This document shows, piece by piece, positions 1 to 7,700 of a DNA stretch of 64,000 nt. Position numbers and translations under genes: made by a program. Position 1 is the first letter of the stretch. Each line of letters opens with the position of its first letter. The notes under the pieces were generated by a model. The model was given only the letters and a program-made list of their open reading frames with translations, was not told where the DNA came from and made no database searches. This stretch comes from Sneathiella limimaris (lineage in GTDB: Bacteria; Pseudomonadota; Alphaproteobacteria; Sneathiellales; Sneathiellaceae), in the NCBI RefSeq assembly GCF_012932565.1, contig NZ_JABBYJ010000001.1, forward strand, positions 2,170,001 to 2,234,000, written 5' to 3'.

Positions 1-67
1 CCAGCAAGGTGGCGGCTTCGGCGGTGCTCCAGCCGGTGGTGATTTCGATGATGACATCCCATTTTAA
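1..67 (+). CDS. ssb: Single-stranded DNA-binding protein SSB, C-terminal end only
   Basis: Only the last 21 codons are inside the window; the gene starts to the left. The frame begins at base 2 and reads a Gly/Gln-rich linker followed by DFDDDIPF and TAA. The acidic DDDIPF tail is the hallmark of bacterial SSB; it docks DNA-repair and replication partners such as RecQ, PriA and the chi subunit of DNA polymerase III. SSB coats single-stranded DNA during replication, repair and recombination. A strong terminator follows within 25 bases, so transcription of ssb should end here. In many alphaproteobacteria ssb is followed closely by gyrA; here they are about 16 kb apart. Confidence 0.93.
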   Translation, partial: QQGGGFGGAPAGGDFDDDIPF

Positions 68-89
68 GGTTGTCGGTCGATGAAACACG

Positions 90-120
90 AAAAAGCCACC
101 CATTGGGTGGCTTTTTATTT
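90..120 (+). terminator. Rho-independent terminator of ssb
   Basis: A perfect 12-bp stem (AAAAAGCCACCC / GGGTGGCTTTTT) with loop ATT ends in a T-rich run. It lies 22 bases past the ssb stop codon. It is nearly symmetric, so it may also stop the leftward transporter gene that ends at 125. Confidence 0.9.
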
Positions 121-124
121 GGCC

Positions 125-733
125 TCAGCTCAGGTTAAATAGGACCGGTAGCATGGAGCCAATCAGAAGAACTGCCATAGTTCTGTTAAACAGTGTAATC
201 CGTCGCGCCGTTGACAGCCACCGCCGCAACAAGGCTCCAGAAATAGCCCAAATGCTGATGGATGGAATGTTGATGAGTGCAAAAATACCTATTAAAAGCA
301 ATAAGTTAAACTGATAATTTTCAGGAACGGTGTATGAAACAGTGACGATTAGGGCAACCGCCCAGGCTTTCGGATTGACCCATTGAAATAATGCAGCCTG
401 AAAGAAGCCAATCTTGGGTACTGTGTCATTTTCTTTCGGGTTTCCAATGGATTGACTTCTGGAAATTTGAAACGCGAGCCAAATAACATAAGCACCGCAG
501 AGATACCGAAGGACTGATATGATAACAGGGTAAGTGTCCAAAATCTCTCCAAGCCCAATGCCAACTAAAAAAACCATTGTCAGAAATCCAGCGCTGATGC
601 CAGTCACAAGGGGAAGGGAGCGCACATATCCAAAGCTTGCGCCTTGCGACATTAGAAGGAAATTACTGGGGCCGGGTGAGATGGACATCACAAAAGCAAA
701 TCCAATCAAAGCAATAATCATATCCAAAGTCAT
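125..733 (-). CDS. LysE/RhtB-family amino-acid or metabolite exporter
   Basis: A 202-residue inner-membrane protein with about six hydrophobic segments. The family signature PGP is at residues 20-22, inside SISPGPSN at the end of the first membrane helix. LysE/RhtB proteins export amino acids or related small molecules; the substrate here cannot be told. The reading frame is open for 20 more codons upstream, but the family normally starts with a short run before helix 1, so the ATG at 733 is preferred. It is divergent from the AraC-type gene at 840, with a gap of about 105 bases, which suggests that this regulator controls it. Confidence 0.85.
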   Translation of the reverse strand: MTLDMIIALIGFAFVMSISPGPSNFLLMSQGASFGYVRSLPLVTGISAGFLTMVFLVGIGLGEILDTYPVIISVLRYLCGAYVIWLAFQISRSQSIGNPKENDTVPKIGFFQAALFQWVNPKAWAVALIVTVSYTVPENYQFNLLLLIGIFALINIPSISIWAISGALLRRWLSTARRITLFNRTMAVLLIGSMLPVLFNLS

Positions 734-839
734 ATTTTCTACCTGAAGCAGTCGAGGGGGCTTTAGGTTGACATAGAGAGACTCTCCGCACATCCTTTAT
801 GCATCTCATTTTTTTGACAGATCGTCTCAAGAGGCGCGC

Positions 840-1766
840 ATGCAGTCTGAAGATATAGTCTCCGAAGTATTTTCAACGCTTCGCTTGAAGGCACATCTGT
901 ATTTCGAAGCAAAACTGGCGACTGACTTTTCCATCGAAATTCCGAAGGAGCGGCGGTTAATCCGGTTTCACATGGTTTTGGAAGGTGCCTGCTGGGTCGT
1001 TGTTCCAGATTTTGACCCCGTCTGTTTGACGGCAGGTGATGTGGTTCTTATCCCAGATGGTTCAGCCCAAATCCTTGCGTCTGATCCAACACTTAAGCCT
1101 TCGCCATTGCCAAAGTTGCTGACACCGAGAAATCTGGAGAAGGGTGTGTTTCGGTATGATGTCGAAGATGAGGCCCCCGCTAACAGGCTGCTATGTGGTT
1201 ATTGTCAGTTTGATGAGGCTCTGGATCACCCTGTTTTAAAAACTTTGCCTCCTCTGGTTTTGTTGAAATTGAGCCAGACTGAGCAGGACCCTGTATTGGA
1301 TGCTTTCCTCAAACCGATACGGAAATTGGCTGACCAACCAGTGCAGGGAAGGGACGCTCTACTGACCCGCCTGATCGAAGGGTTATTTATTCAAACGGTG
1401 ATGGGGCAATATGACAACACGGGCAGTGGCAGCTTTGTCGCTTCACTACAGGATTGGCGAATAGCAAAAGCCCTAACCTGTATTCATCAAAACCCTGAGA
1501 CTGCGTGGACAATTGATAGTCTTGCTAAAGAGGCGGGGATGTCTCGGGCACGGTTTGCAGATTTGTTTAATCGTTTGGTCGGAATCCCGCCCATTCAATA
1601 TTTAAGTTTACATCGCCTCAGTCAGGGGCGTGTTTTGTTGAAAGATACAAACTTGGGTCTTGATGAAATTGCCAGCCGCTGCGGTTATGCCTCTGCCTCC
1701 TCTTTTTCACGCCGTTTTAAGGAAGAGTTTGGTTTGGGGCCTGGAGCTTACCGCAGGGCTGGCTGA
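840..1766 (+). CDS. AraC-family transcriptional regulator with cupin sensor domain
   Basis: A 308-residue protein. The N-terminal half looks like the cupin_6 type sensor domain of AraC regulators (the stretch around residues 40-90 includes AGDVVLIPDGSAQ). Residues about 210-305 form the double helix-turn-helix: IDSLAKEAGMSRARFADLF and then LDEIASRCGYASASSFSRRF, ending in the usual FGLGPGAYRR. The ATG at 840 has a good ribosome site (AAGAGG, six bases before). It is divergent from the LysE-type exporter and probably regulates it. The ligand is unknown. Confidence 0.9.
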   Translation: MQSEDIVSEVFSTLRLKAHLYFEAKLATDFSIEIPKERRLIRFHMVLEGACWVVVPDFDPVCLTAGDVVLIPDGSAQILASDPTLKPSPLPKLLTPRNLEKGVFRYDVEDEAPANRLLCGYCQFDEALDHPVLKTLPPLVLLKLSQTEQDPVLDAFLKPIRKLADQPVQGRDALLTRLIEGLFIQTVMGQYDNTGSGSFVASLQDWRIAKALTCIHQNPETAWTIDSLAKEAGMSRARFADLFNRLVGIPPIQYLSLHRLSQGRVLLKDTNLGLDEIASRCGYASASSFSRRFKEEFGLGPGAYRRAG

Positions 1767-1772
1767 TATTGT

Positions 1773-2966
1773 TTACTTCAGTGCGTTATACACCCAGCTT
1801 CTGATCCGGGGACGATAACCTGCCCGAAGTTTTGGGGCTTGCATCATAAACACAGTGATCAGGTTTTCAGACGGATCGATCCAGAAATAGGTGCCGGCAT
1901 AGCCGCCCCAATAAAGATCACCTTTGCTGCCTGGGAATGGCCCTTCATCAGAGCGACGAACAGCAAAACCATACCCAAATCCATAGACTGGTCCAAGAAG
2001 GTTGTAGTTACCTGGCTTGATATCTCCCAACTGATCCGAGGTCATCAACTGAACAGTTTCAGGTTTTAGGATCTGCGTCCCATTAAGCGATCCATTGTTC
2101 AAAATCATTCTCAGGAATGTCACGTAATCAGGTGCCGTAGACATCATTCCACCGCCACCGGATTGGTATGTCGGTTTTTGCAACGGATTTAATAATCCGG
2201 GATATTGAGGTTCAACCACACGGTCTTTTTTAGCGGCCTCAACATAAAAACTGGTATCCTTCATTCCAAGGGGATCAAGGATATTGGTTTTGACAAAATC
2301 ACCAATTGATTGCCCTGAAGCAACCTCGACAACACGTGCCAGAACGTCCGTGCTATGGCTATATTCCCACGCGGAACCTGGTTGATGCTCTAAGGGAAGC
2401 ATTGCTAATTTGTCTGCAAGTTCTGCATTGGTTTGATTGGGATCATAGAGGTTGGCGTTTCGATATTCTGCACGGGCGGGTGTGTCTCCGAAGAAGCCGT
2501 AAACGATACCCGATGTATGGCGCATCAGATCAGCAATTGTAATAGGTCGTTCTTGTGGTACCCGTTTGCCATCGGCGAGAACTTGTGAGTTGGCAAAAGA
2601 CGGGACGTATTTGGAAAGTGGGTCCTCTAGTTTTAATTTTCCCCGCTCCATCAGGATCATAGCTGCGGTGGTGGTGATCGGCTTACTCATGGAATAAATC
2701 CGAAAAATGTCATCGGTTTTGAGGGGGCCTTCGCTTGCACCATTCCCACGGGTTCCGAAGGCTTCGTCATAACCAATCACTCCATTTCGGAAAACCGTAA
2801 GCGTTGCGCCTGCGAGCTTTCCATCCGAAATGTCCTTTATTATTTCGGTCTTTGCCGTTTCGAGTTTGTTGGTGTCTATGCCTGCCTTGGCTGGATCGAC
2901 CATCTCCATGGCCGATGCAGGTAGACAAAGCAGGGCAAAAGCGGCCCCAATCAGGACTGACTTCAT
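1773..2966 (-). CDS. Secreted serine hydrolase, beta-lactamase class C / esterase fold
   Basis: A 397-residue protein with a Sec signal peptide (hydrophobic run at residues 4-19, cut near PASA). The nucleophile motif SxxK is S92-M-S-K95. The second motif, YxN in true class C enzymes, reads Y202-S-H, as is common in EstB-like esterases and other non-beta-lactamase members. Near the C-terminus WGGYAGTYFWIDP takes the place of the KTG box. The enzyme should act in the periplasm on an ester or peptide bond; the substrate is unknown and antibiotic resistance should not be assumed. It is convergent with the AraC-type gene, six bases apart. Confidence 0.87.
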   Translation of the reverse strand: MKSVLIGAAFALLCLPASAMEMVDPAKAGIDTNKLETAKTEIIKDISDGKLAGATLTVFRNGVIGYDEAFGTRGNGASEGPLKTDDIFRIYSMSKPITTTAAMILMERGKLKLEDPLSKYVPSFANSQVLADGKRVPQERPITIADLMRHTSGIVYGFFGDTPARAEYRNANLYDPNQTNAELADKLAMLPLEHQPGSAWEYSHSTDVLARVVEVASGQSIGDFVKTNILDPLGMKDTSFYVEAAKKDRVVEPQYPGLLNPLQKPTYQSGGGGMMSTAPDYVTFLRMILNNGSLNGTQILKPETVQLMTSDQLGDIKPGNYNLLGPVYGFGYGFAVRRSDEGPFPGSKGDLYWGGYAGTYFWIDPSENLITVFMMQAPKLRAGYRPRIRSWVYNALK

Positions 2967-3115
2967 TTGGTTTCCTCCCGGTATGTTTTCTTCTTTAGGT
3001 CGAACAGAATAGAGTAAAATACGCTTCTATTGAATAATAATATTAATTCACCTGCCTTGAGCTGCCACCTTGTGTTGGCTATAAGGGCGGATCGAATTTC
3101 AATAGAGCGTCTGGA

Positions 3116-3808
3116 TTGAGTTTGAGTAATAAAAATTCAGAAATAATAGACCTTATGGCTCGGCGAAAATCTGTGCGAGCCTTCTTGCAAAAAAATGTTG
3201 AGCAGGATTTGGTAACGAAAATCCTGACAGCTGCTTTTCGGGCCCCAAGTGGTGGAAATATGCAGCCTTGGAAGGTCCATATCCTCACGGGATCTCGAAA
3301 GGACGGTTTAGCCCAGGCCTTGATGCAAGCTTATGATCAGCGCCCGTCGGTTAGAAAAGATGATTATCTTTACTATCCTGACACACCTCTGAGTCCCTAT
3401 ACAGATCGGATATCTGAAATTGGGGAGCTGTTATATGGCTCGTTGGAGATCGGCAAACGAGATGTTTCAAAAAGGCGGGAGCAACAAAAGAGAAACTATC
3501 AGTTTCACGGCGCACCCGTAGGAATTGTTCTGACAATGGACAAGCGCTTGGAGACAGGCTCATATGTCGATATGGGGATTTTTATTTCACATTTGATCCT
3601 GGCTGCGGAAGCAAACGGTTTGGCAACATGTGTTGAAGCGGCCCTGATTTCATATGCCGATGTTATTCGTTCCCACCTATCACTGCCGGAGACAGACCTT
3701 GTTATTTGTGGCATAGCGCTCGGATTTGAAGATAGAGATCATCCTTTAAATCAATTTGCGCGGCCACGAAAGCAGCTTGAGGATGCGGTTATATACTATG
3801 GCGACTAG
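3116..3808 (+). CDS. Nitroreductase-family FMN oxidoreductase
   Basis: A 230-residue protein with the family's N-terminal signature RRKSVRAF (residues 16-23) and APSGGNMQPWKV (about 43-54), which bind FMN. Near the C-terminus ALGFEDRDHPLN matches the usual GYPD/GFED end motif. Members reduce nitro groups or quinones, or act in specialised biosynthesis. The likely start is a TTG at 3116 (another TTG lies at 3122); the first ATG, at residue 14, would cut into the FMN-binding start of the domain. It is the first gene of a three-gene unit: its end overlaps the acyl-CoA ligase by 11 bases, and that gene overlaps the thiolase-like gene by 4. Confidence 0.85.
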   Translation: MSLSNKNSEIIDLMARRKSVRAFLQKNVEQDLVTKILTAAFRAPSGGNMQPWKVHILTGSRKDGLAQALMQAYDQRPSVRKDDYLYYPDTPLSPYTDRISEIGELLYGSLEIGKRDVSKRREQQKRNYQFHGAPVGIVLTMDKRLETGSYVDMGIFISHLILAAEANGLATCVEAALISYADVIRSHLSLPETDLVICGIALGFEDRDHPLNQFARPRKQLEDAVIYYGD

Positions 3809-5222
3809 GACGCGGCTCTATGAAACGGTGTTGCGCCACGCAGAGCAAACGCCGAGCAAGCCGGCAATCTGTCTGGGCAGTGAAACGATTACCTATCTGG
3901 ATTTGAAGAAACAGATAGCAGCTTGGTTTCAAACACTTTCTCGGAAATCCCTGAAATCCATTGCCGTCTCGCATCCTAACTCAGTTGATCATGTGGCGAT
4001 CCTTATTGCTGGGAGCCAGCTTGGCATAAACACCCAGGTTTTCAATACGGATTGGCCAACAGCTTTGAGAGATAAGCTAATAGATCATCTAAAGCCGGAT
4101 GCTGTTTATGCTGCAGGGAGTTTAAGAGTGTGCAAATCACTCCAAACAACAGAAGAGGTTGGTGATTTTCCCTTTTATACGGGCTTTACGTCGGGTTCTA
4201 CAGGCCTGCCAAAAGGTTATGCGAGAAGTGAGCGCAGTTGGTTGGAGAGTTTTGCTGCAGATCAAAAGGCATTTGGGCTCAGCGGAGATGATATTTTCTT
4301 CGTCCCAGGCAGCCTTTCTCACTCGCTACCGTTATATGGCGTGATTAGGGGGCTCTATGCTGGTGCTACCGTTCGGATGCAAGCCTCGTTTCGTCCTGAT
4401 CGATTTATTAAAGACCTGAAAGAGGATGGCCGTTCTATCCTGATTGGCACACCTACTCAGATCCGTGCATTGATTGATTACAGCCTACGGCAAACTGATG
4501 TATTGGAGAACCTTCGACTGGTTTTATCAGCAGGATCGAAGTTTCCAACATTTTGGTTAGATGATTTCCAATCTGTTTTTCCGACTGCAAATCTTTGTGA
4601 ATTTTACGGCTCGTCAGAATTTTCGTATGTCTCCTATCAACAGCTGACGCCTCAAACCAACCCACATTGTGTCGGTAAGCCTTTTGATGGGGTTGATGTT
4701 TCCATTCGTGATCAGGATGGAACAGAAGCCGCTGTGGGACAAATCGGAACAATATATGTGCGAAGTCCATTTGTTTTTGCGGGCTATGCAGGCGCTAACG
4801 GGAAGCTTTTTCCGCCTCGCTCCCAAGGTGGCTTCATAACAGTCGGTGATCGAGGTTTCTTGAATGATACTGGGGACTTAAGCCTGGTCGGCCGGGAAGA
4901 TCGTATGTTTCAGTCAGCCGGACGCAATATTCAGCCTGAGGAAATTGAAACAGCGTTGCAGACCATTCCTTGCATTCGGTCCGTTGCTGTGATGGGAGAG
5001 GCTGATCCTGTTCGGGAAAACCGGGTTGTCGGCATTGTTAAATTAGAGGAAGATGTGTCTTCCTCAAGCTTGACTTTGAAGTTGAAAAAGCTTCTTCCGC
5101 CTTACGCAATTCCTTCAAAGTTCTATCTTTGCCGTGATTGGCCCTACACAGTTTCGGAGAAAACCGATTTAGCGGCTATTAGAGCTATGCTACTTGGCGG
5201 GAAACTGATGAGGTTGTCGTGA
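3798..5222 (+). CDS. AMP-forming acyl-CoA ligase (ANL superfamily)
   Basis: A 474-residue enzyme that should activate a carboxylic acid with ATP and CoA. The P-loop TSGSTGLPKGYARS is near residue 145; the later motifs YGSSEFS, TGDLSLVGREDRM and the hinge GRNIQPEEIE are present in order. The frame is open 14 codons upstream, but the ATG at 3798, giving MATRTRLYETV, fits the family start. It is short for an acyl-CoA synthetase (most are 500-600 residues). Translational coupling with a nitroreductase before it and a thiolase-like protein after it suggests a small pathway that activates an acid and then condenses or cleaves its thioester. The substrate is unknown. Confidence 0.87.
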   Translation: MATRTRLYETVLRHAEQTPSKPAICLGSETITYLDLKKQIAAWFQTLSRKSLKSIAVSHPNSVDHVAILIAGSQLGINTQVFNTDWPTALRDKLIDHLKPDAVYAAGSLRVCKSLQTTEEVGDFPFYTGFTSGSTGLPKGYARSERSWLESFAADQKAFGLSGDDIFFVPGSLSHSLPLYGVIRGLYAGATVRMQASFRPDRFIKDLKEDGRSILIGTPTQIRALIDYSLRQTDVLENLRLVLSAGSKFPTFWLDDFQSVFPTANLCEFYGSSEFSYVSYQQLTPQTNPHCVGKPFDGVDVSIRDQDGTEAAVGQIGTIYVRSPFVFAGYAGANGKLFPPRSQGGFITVGDRGFLNDTGDLSLVGREDRMFQSAGRNIQPEEIETALQTIPCIRSVAVMGEADPVRENRVVGIVKLEEDVSSSSLTLKLKKLLPPYAIPSKFYLCRDWPYTVSEKTDLAAIRAMLLGGKLMRLS

Positions 5223-6355
5223 GGAAGGTTTTTATCGCCTCTGCAAAACGAACGGCAGTATCACCAATAAATGGTGCCTTTCGTAATCTTGAAATTTCAG
5301 ATTTGGCGGCCCCTGTCTTTTCAGCTTTGACGGATAACCTTGGTTTGGCGGGTGATCAGATTGATCAAGTAATCATGGGAAATGCTCTTTATGGGGGAGG
5401 GAACCCTGCACGTGTTGCTGCCCTCGCTGCAGATTTTCCGGAGAGCTTGCCAGCGATGACAATTGATACGCAATGTTGCAGCGGCCTAGATGCAATTTTA
5501 TTGGGTGCTTCGATGATCAGATCTGGAGTGGCCGACGTCGTCATCGCTGGAGGCGTGGAATCCTACAGTCGTGCCCCTCGTCGATTTCAACGTGCCAAAA
5601 CGCCCAATGGAGTGGATCAGGAATATGAAAGGCCTCCATTTACGCCATGGCCTGATCGGGATCCGGATATGTTGGAAGCCGCCGCGGCTTTAGCTAAGAC
5701 AGGTTCGATGAGCCGGGTCCAACAAGAAGAATTTGCAATAGAAAGTCATCGTAAGGCATTAATTAATAAAGAAAATAATGCAGCTGAGATCGTTTCTGTT
5801 GCCGGTGTTCAGTCGGATTCCGCCAGTCGGAACTTGTCTCACAAGCTGTGTAGCCGTTTACCAGTGATTGCTGGTGATAATGAGTTTGGCCTCACATCGG
5901 CAACGGTTGCTTTAAAGGCGGACGCTGCTGCCGCTGTTTTACTAGTTAGTGAAACAGCGCTTCTAAAACTGGACAAAACACCGGCAAAGCCTGTTGAGTT
6001 AGTTGCGGGTCTTTCCCTCGGAAGTGATCCGGAGCAGCCTGCCCTGGCTCCTATCTTTGGAGTGCGTCAACTCCTTAAAGACCGCGCCATAGAAGTCCCT
6101 CAAATAAAGGTACTTGAAGTGATGGAAGCCTTTGCCGTACAGGCGATGGAGTGTCTTTCTCAAACCGGTCTTGACCTTGCAGCTTTTAATGTTGGGGGCG
6201 GCGCTCTTGCAAGAGGTCATCCGATTGGTGCGTCTGGCGCCATAAATGCAGTTCGACTTTTTCATCAGTTACAATCCTGTTCAGCGGGAAGTTATGGGCT
6301 AGCGACAATCGCTGCAGCAGGCGGATTAAGTAGTACGCTCTTGCTGCAGCGTTAA
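5219..6355 (+). CDS. Thiolase-like protein lacking two catalytic residues
   Basis: A 378-residue protein of the thiolase fold, GTG start, overlapping the ligase stop by 4 bases (GTGA). Conserved: the nucleophile Cys86 in DTQCCSGLDA and His334 in ARGHPIGASGA. Altered: the NEAF motif reads MEAF (Met302 in place of the Asn that holds the catalytic water), and the C-terminal GLATxCxGGG motif reads GLATIAAAGG (Ala365 in place of the second catalytic Cys). By family knowledge, the second Cys is the acid/base for Claisen condensation and thiolysis. This protein can still form an acyl-enzyme but is unlikely to be an ordinary acetyl-CoA acetyltransferase. It could be a specialised condensing enzyme, an acyl carrier, or a hydrolase. 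Confidence 0.85.
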   Translation: MRKVFIASAKRTAVSPINGAFRNLEISDLAAPVFSALTDNLGLAGDQIDQVIMGNALYGGGNPARVAALAADFPESLPAMTIDTQCCSGLDAILLGASMIRSGVADVVIAGGVESYSRAPRRFQRAKTPNGVDQEYERPPFTPWPDRDPDMLEAAAALAKTGSMSRVQQEEFAIESHRKALINKENNAAEIVSVAGVQSDSASRNLSHKLCSRLPVIAGDNEFGLTSATVALKADAAAAVLLVSETALLKLDKTPAKPVELVAGLSLGSDPEQPALAPIFGVRQLLKDRAIEVPQIKVLEVMEAFAVQAMECLSQTGLDLAAFNVGGGALARGHPIGASGAINAVRLFHQLQSCSAGSYGLATIAAAGGLSSTLLLQR

Positions 6356-6363
6356 ATTCTAAG

Positions 6364-6957
6364 TTACCTAGCCGCAGCGCCAAGCTGTCCTGCTACGTTC
6401 AGCCATTTATTGACGAGAGCTGGTTTAGCCTCAGTTGCCGGAGCAAAGCTTTTAAAGGATACCGGTTTTAATCCGACGAACTTGTATATTTGTCGTTCCA
6501 GTTGTTTGCGAATTGCTGAGCCATACATGAGAGACAGAGCATAAGAGGGTGTATCTGAGGTCAAGAGGGTGCTGGCGGTTCTGCCTTTCAGGAGGGGAGC
6601 AGGCATTCCAATAAAATTGGTATTTCGGGTGTCAAAAGTTGTGCCAGGTAAAAGGGCGCGATCAAACAATCCCTTCAATAATGCAGGAAGTCCACCCCAC
6701 CACATGGGTGTAGCAAGAACAAGGTGATCGCACCATAAAAGATCATCAACAAAAGTTTGAAGGTCCGGCTCCAGCGGTTTAGGGTTATGATAACCACCAT
6801 CACCAAAGTCTGGATCAAATGTTTTGGAAAACAGATCATGTCGGCGCACTAAATGCCCCGCTTTTGTCGCATTTTCTTGATACCGATCTAGTAGGCTGGC
6901 TGAGAGGGAACTCTCTGCTGGGTGTCCGTTTAATGTTAAGATATTTTTTGAAGCCAT
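6364..6957 (-). CDS. NAD(P)H:quinone oxidoreductase, flavodoxin-like fold
   Basis: A 197-residue flavoprotein of the NQO/MdaB/KefF family. The N-terminal strand and phosphate loop read ILTLNGHPAESSLS (residues 4-17 or so); ATPMWWGGLPALLKGLFDR is the flavin-contact motif; LLPGTTF follows. Members reduce quinones or similar electrophiles by two electrons, which avoids redox cycling. The frame is open 43 codons further upstream, but those would run across the operators, and the ATG at 6957 (MASKNIL) fits the family. It is divergent from a TetR regulator, with two matching palindromes between them, so it is very likely repressed by that regulator and induced by a quinone or electrophile. Confidence 0.9.
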   Translation of the reverse strand: MASKNILTLNGHPAESSLSASLLDRYQENATKAGHLVRRHDLFSKTFDPDFGDGGYHNPKPLEPDLQTFVDDLLWCDHLVLATPMWWGGLPALLKGLFDRALLPGTTFDTRNTNFIGMPAPLLKGRTASTLLTSDTPSYALSLMYGSAIRKQLERQIYKFVGLKPVSFKSFAPATEAKPALVNKWLNVAGQLGAAAR

Positions 6958-6977
6958 GAAAATAATTCCTATATAAA

Positions 6978-7015
6978 TGACCGTGGTCATTTTTGACATA
7001 AATTGACCGTAGTCA
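6978..7015. promoter_or_regulatory. Two palindromic operators for the divergent TetR regulator
   Basis: Two almost identical 12-bp palindromes, TGACCGTGGTCA (6978-6989) and TGACCGTAGTCA (7004-7015), lie 26 bases apart centre to centre in the 83-base gap between the quinone reductase and the tetR-type gene. The position and the symmetry fit TetR dimers binding on one face of the helix (26 bases is about 2.5 turns, so slightly off one face). Only the sequence is seen; binding is inferred. Confidence 0.82.
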
Positions 7016-7040
7016 TTTTTCAAGGCCCAAATAGTAGAAA

Positions 7041-7640
7041 GTGTGCATAATTGTGAAAGAACCGCAGAAAAGAAGGCTTGATACACGAAAAAAAATTCTT
7101 GATGTGGCCCGAGAAATTGTTCTTCAGGATGGTTATGAAGCCCTGCGGACAGAAGAAGTCGTCAAAAAGGCTGGGGTCGCCAAGGGGACATTATTTGCTC
7201 ATTTTGGGGATAAGGACCAGCTTCTCTATACGTTGATGTGTGAAGAGTTTGATGGGGCTGTCGGAACTGTTGTGAGGGAGATGTCGAAGCAGGATTTTAT
7301 GCCTGAGGATTTTGTAACTTCACTGGTTCCTTTCTTAAAGCTGCTTAGCCGGGAGCGGATCCTATTTGACTTGTTTCAGCATTTTGCCGGCGTGACAGTT
7401 GATCAGTTTAGTCTGGAAGTCGGTGATGATTGCCATGAGTTTCAGGATCTTTTGGCAAATGCGATAAAGCGGCTGCAAACTGACAGTAAGATTAGAACCG
7501 ATTTACCGGAAACTGCACTAGGTGAAGGATGTCTTGCATTTTTGGTTCAAGCTGTTTCTTTTAAACTAAGTGGTCAATACAGTAGTCTGGATGAAGCCGA
7601 AAAAGAGTTTCGTTTCAAACTAAAATCATGGCTTTCTTAA
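7041..7640 (+). CDS. TetR-family transcriptional repressor
   Basis: A 199-residue protein. The N-terminal helix-turn-helix is clear: RKKILDVAREIVLQDGYEAL, then EVVKKAGVAKGTLFAHFGDK. The C-terminal ligand-binding domain is diverged, as usual. No ATG is available; the start is a GTG, either at 7041 or at 7053 (VKEPQKRR). It is divergent from the quinone reductase and flanks two TGACCGTNGTCA palindromes, so it should repress both itself and the reductase. It may also influence the acyl-CoA synthetase 60 bases downstream on the same strand. Confidence 0.9.
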   Translation: MCIIVKEPQKRRLDTRKKILDVAREIVLQDGYEALRTEEVVKKAGVAKGTLFAHFGDKDQLLYTLMCEEFDGAVGTVVREMSKQDFMPEDFVTSLVPFLKLLSRERILFDLFQHFAGVTVDQFSLEVGDDCHEFQDLLANAIKRLQTDSKIRTDLPETALGEGCLAFLVQAVSFKLSGQYSSLDEAEKEFRFKLKSWLS

Positions 7641-7700
7641 TTTGATTTCCTGAATAAAGGCGTCATATTCTTCCCATAAAAATAAAAAAGGGGAGGACAT

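Noticed and set aside
1773-2966. Antibiotic-resistance beta-lactamase
   Set aside because: SxxK is present, but the YxN and KTG boxes are replaced as in esterases; no resistance claim is justified.
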